Source: Phoronis ovalis (Eukaryota > Phoronida > Phoronidae). From it: DNA of 11,704 nucleotides. Below the pieces are notes generated by a model. The model was not told the DNA's origin, ran no database searches, and saw only the letters and a list, made by a program, of their open reading frames with translations. Positions 9,659 to 11,704 of this stretch are shown here, in pieces. The number at the start of each line of letters is the position of its first letter. The first letter of the stretch is position 1. Where the stretch lies: assembly GCA_028565635.1 (NCBI GenBank), contig JAOXYB010050968.1, positions 1-11,704 on the forward strand, given 5' to 3'. Both the position numbers and the translations under genes were made by a program.

Positions 9659-10283
9659 AAATCAAATCAAATCAGTTTATTTAAAGTCAGTTTGAGCATA
9701 ACAGAAAAACACTAGCCATAGACTAATATCACTGACTGTATAACAATACATAAGTAAACAAAATAAAAACAAGTTATGAGATAAATAAAAACGAAAGTCA
9801 GCATCTACAGGCACTACATCTGCATTCCGGCTCTGTCCACGTAGTAGCATAATTTTTAAATTGTTTGTAGTCATAAGATTTGACCTCATTTGTGAGGGAA
9901 TTCCAGAGCCTAGCTCCGTATACTGAAAAAGAATTTATACCATGACGGATTGTCTGACATTGTTTAACACATAACTGATATTGTTTTCTAAGATTATAGC
10001 TAGATTGCTTAACTGTGAACAAATCCCACATAAAAGGGGGTGATAAATGATGAAAAGCCTTGTATACCTCTACGAGGATGGCACATTTTCTGGATAATTC
10101 CAGAGTTGGCATATTTGCACGACAAAGTAGCTGTGAATAACTAGACTTCCAGTCTTGATAAACAAATTTGAGTGCTCTGTACTGAAGGCGTTCTAGCTTT
10201 GCAGTATTAGTAGCACCACAGAAATGCCAGACTAAATTACAGTAGCTAAAATGAGATAAAATAAAGCATTTAAAAAATTGCCA
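9659..10283 (-). mobile_element. 5'-truncated non-LTR retrotransposon (LINE), 3' end
   Basis: Reading on the minus strand, an open frame from about 10283 to a TGA at 9798-9800 encodes roughly 160 residues of the C-terminal end of a LINE reverse transcriptase ORF. Hallmarks are FILSHFSYCNLVWHF, KLERLQYRALKFVY, YGARLWNSL and a cysteine-rich end CRCSACRC. Then come about 120 bases of 3' UTR, AATAAA (minus strand, 9676-9681) and three GATTT units (9659-9673). A short tandem-repeat tail in place of poly(A) is typical of CR1/L2/Jockey-like LINEs; the exact clade cannot be set by eye. The fragment has no frameshift or internal stop, so insertion may be fairly recent. A TAG at 10293-10295 and loss of similarity put the truncation at about 10270-10290. 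No clear target-site duplication was found. It lacks the catalytic RT core and the endonuclease and cannot move by itself. Confidence 0.85.
9676..9681 (-). terminator. Poly(A) signal AATAAA at the LINE 3' end
   Basis: AATAAA reads on the minus strand just before the GATTT tail of the LINE. It is the first canonical hexamer I find in sense orientation after the stop codon of the Ubl-TerD gene at 10319. It therefore probably serves, or could serve, as that gene's cleavage signal, with the LINE forming most of the 3' UTR. This is an inference from position. Confidence 0.4.
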
Positions 10284-10318
10284 TACGCGATTCTAAATCT
10301 AAGTGTCAACAATAACAT

Positions 10319-11487
10319 TTAAATGCACATATTTATGACCCTATCTATAATCGATTCTTCAATAGAAGCATAATCATCGGTGTTTCCATAGGTCTCCAGA
10401 CCACTTTCAAAAATAGTCCATTTATCATCAATGCGATACACACAGCAAACAACAATTGCCTGTGCATCAATACTGTCAGAAAGTGGTTGCTCACAAAGGT
10501 GACGAAATATATTTGATGCATCAAAAAATTTAAGTGTTGGGTTTCGAAATTTTGAAATATGATCAGAATCCCATGCACTTAGAACAAGAAACACAAAATC
10601 TACATTTTCCGGAAGCTGTTTTAAAGAAATTTCTATGCGATGCGATCCAATACCTTTGACTCTATCCATTTCATCACCTGAGTGTTTCACTGCAACACCA
10701 CAAGTTGAACTTTTTTCATTTGCATAATCAACTATTTCAAGTAATTGTTTGTTGCTGTCAAAAATGAAACAGCTCACATCCAAGAAATCACATTTTACAA
10801 ATGGAGGAACTCCCCAATACAGTTGAAATATAACACGATCAAGATTGTCAGGAATGGAGAACAATTTGATTATCAAATGGATAGTAGAATATGGTTTAAC
10901 ATCATGGTCAGCTAATGTTGCAAATCCTCCAGGTTTCTGTGTCTGAAAATTATAATGTATGTAAAATGAGTTTGCACATTCATCAATTTTAGAATTCCAC
11001 ATTTGGTATGCCTGTTTTTGTTTCTCATTGTAGTATACTCCAATTAAGTTAAGAACAGCAATCATGAAAGATAATTTTATTCATCCAGACCACACTCTAT
11101 TGCTTAATAGGTGAGTTACACTCTTTTCAAAAATACAAAGATTAAAAACATTTATCTGCGTCTTACCTTCACTTCTTTTCCATTGTACATTAGTCGTTGT
11201 TTTCTATGTTCGTGTTCATATTTTGCTTCAATTATCTTTTTCAACTGTATTACAGTCATCTCTGGCAAAAATGGAACATTCAATATTTTGCCATTCATTA
11301 ACTTGATCTGAATTATCTCACCCTCTTTGTTATCAAGTGGCACCTCAGGCAATTTTTCAGTATAAGTATGAAACAGACTATCCAATATGGAGTCAATTTG
11401 TTGCATTTCAACACCATTTGGATTTACTTGGCTGCAACATCCCTTATATGGACACTCTCCTGTTCTTTTTACATGGGCAAAAACGCA
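10319..11487 (-). CDS. Ubiquitin-like/TerD fusion protein (last two exons, 5' partial)
   Basis: Exons are 11167-11487 (107 codons, acceptor CTTGTTTTTAG, donor GTAAGA) and 10319-10942 (207 codons plus TAA, acceptor ATAATTTTCAG). Both are in phase 0, and upstream exons lie beyond the right edge. Numbered from the first visible residue: a Cys/His cluster at 1-18 (CVFAHVKRTGECPYKGCC); a ubiquitin-like fold at about 57-135, from EIIQIKLMNGKILNV through RLMYNGKEVK and, after the intron, TLADHDVKPYSTIHLIIKLF, aligning with ubiquitin to its last strand but without a terminal Gly-Gly; and a TerD domain at about 136-285 (DFLDVSCFIFDS, GVAVKHSGDEMD, RIEISLKQLPENVDFVFLVL, VVCCVYR). TerD domains bind calcium in bacterial tellurite/stress operons. 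The acidic loop after SGDEMD is changed to KGIGSHR, so metal binding may be reduced. Ending the Ubl exactly where TerD begins, across a clean splice, argues for a real fusion. Function unknown; a signalling or defence role is a guess. No named gene recalled. Confidence 0.85.
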
Positions 11488-11704
11488 CTAAAAACAAGAA
11501 AGTAAGTTACATATAATTATACAGCTTTAGAAAAGTTATCAAGCTCATAATCATATACTGCTTAAGACATTCTGTTGCTAGATATAAATAACTTGCAAGA
11601 ATGATTTACAGTAGGTTTACGAGTTATGCTCTTCCGTATATACAAAATACTGGTTTGTGATGCGGTAAAATGACATCAGAAAAATCTGAGTAACTGTCAC
11701 AAAC
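11488..11704 (-). other. Intron of the Ubl-TerD gene (partial)
   Basis: This stretch lies upstream of the acceptor of the 11167-11487 exon, which has a T-rich tract before its AG. No further exon was recognised before the window ends, so the N-terminal part of the protein must be encoded beyond it. Confidence 0.6.

Noticed and set aside
10943-11065. ATG start at 11065 for the TerD exon
   Set aside because: The 41 residues before the acceptor at 10943-10944 do not fit the Ubl fold, while splicing from 11167 completes ubiquitin's last strands in frame.

Overview
The window looks like nuclear DNA from an animal, probably a lophotrochozoan such as a bivalve mollusc. It is AT-rich. Its genes are split by GT-AG introns of roughly 130 to 520 bp, it carries a 5'-truncated LINE, and its best-read gene is a full-length relative of vertebrate EFHC1. 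The taxon is inferred, not proven.

Layout. Positions 1-360 hold a repeated motif (GATATTTCAGGGTGG) and a TATA box that could start a plus-strand transcript. Positions 353-2680 are AT-rich with no gene I can support. The last exon of a secreted-type von Willebrand factor C (VWC) protein lies at 2687-2901 (+). Tail-to-tail with it is a complete eight-exon EFHC1 gene on the minus strand (stop at 3336, ATG at 7411; 640 residues, three DM10 domains and a degenerate C-terminal EF-hand). Its promoter region (7412-7682) also faces a plus-strand gene starting at 7683, of which two or three small phase-consistent exons are visible. I do not recognise that protein. A tRNA-derived SINE head sits in one of its introns.

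Positions 8676-9658 carry nothing I recognise apart from a perfect hairpin and a G10 run. At 9659-10283 (-) is the 3' end of a non-LTR retrotransposon. It lies within about 40 bases of the stop codon of the next minus-strand gene and supplies the first AATAAA after that stop. That gene (10319-11487, continuing beyond the right edge) encodes a ubiquitin-like domain fused to a TerD domain, preceded by a short Cys/His cluster. TerD is best known from bacterial tellurite/stress-resistance operons, so this intron-bearing animal fusion is the most unusual item here.

The genes do not form an obvious pathway. EFHC1 is an axonemal microtubule protein. Its head-to-head neighbour may share its promoter and could be co-expressed. 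The VWC and Ubl-TerD genes look like independent loci.
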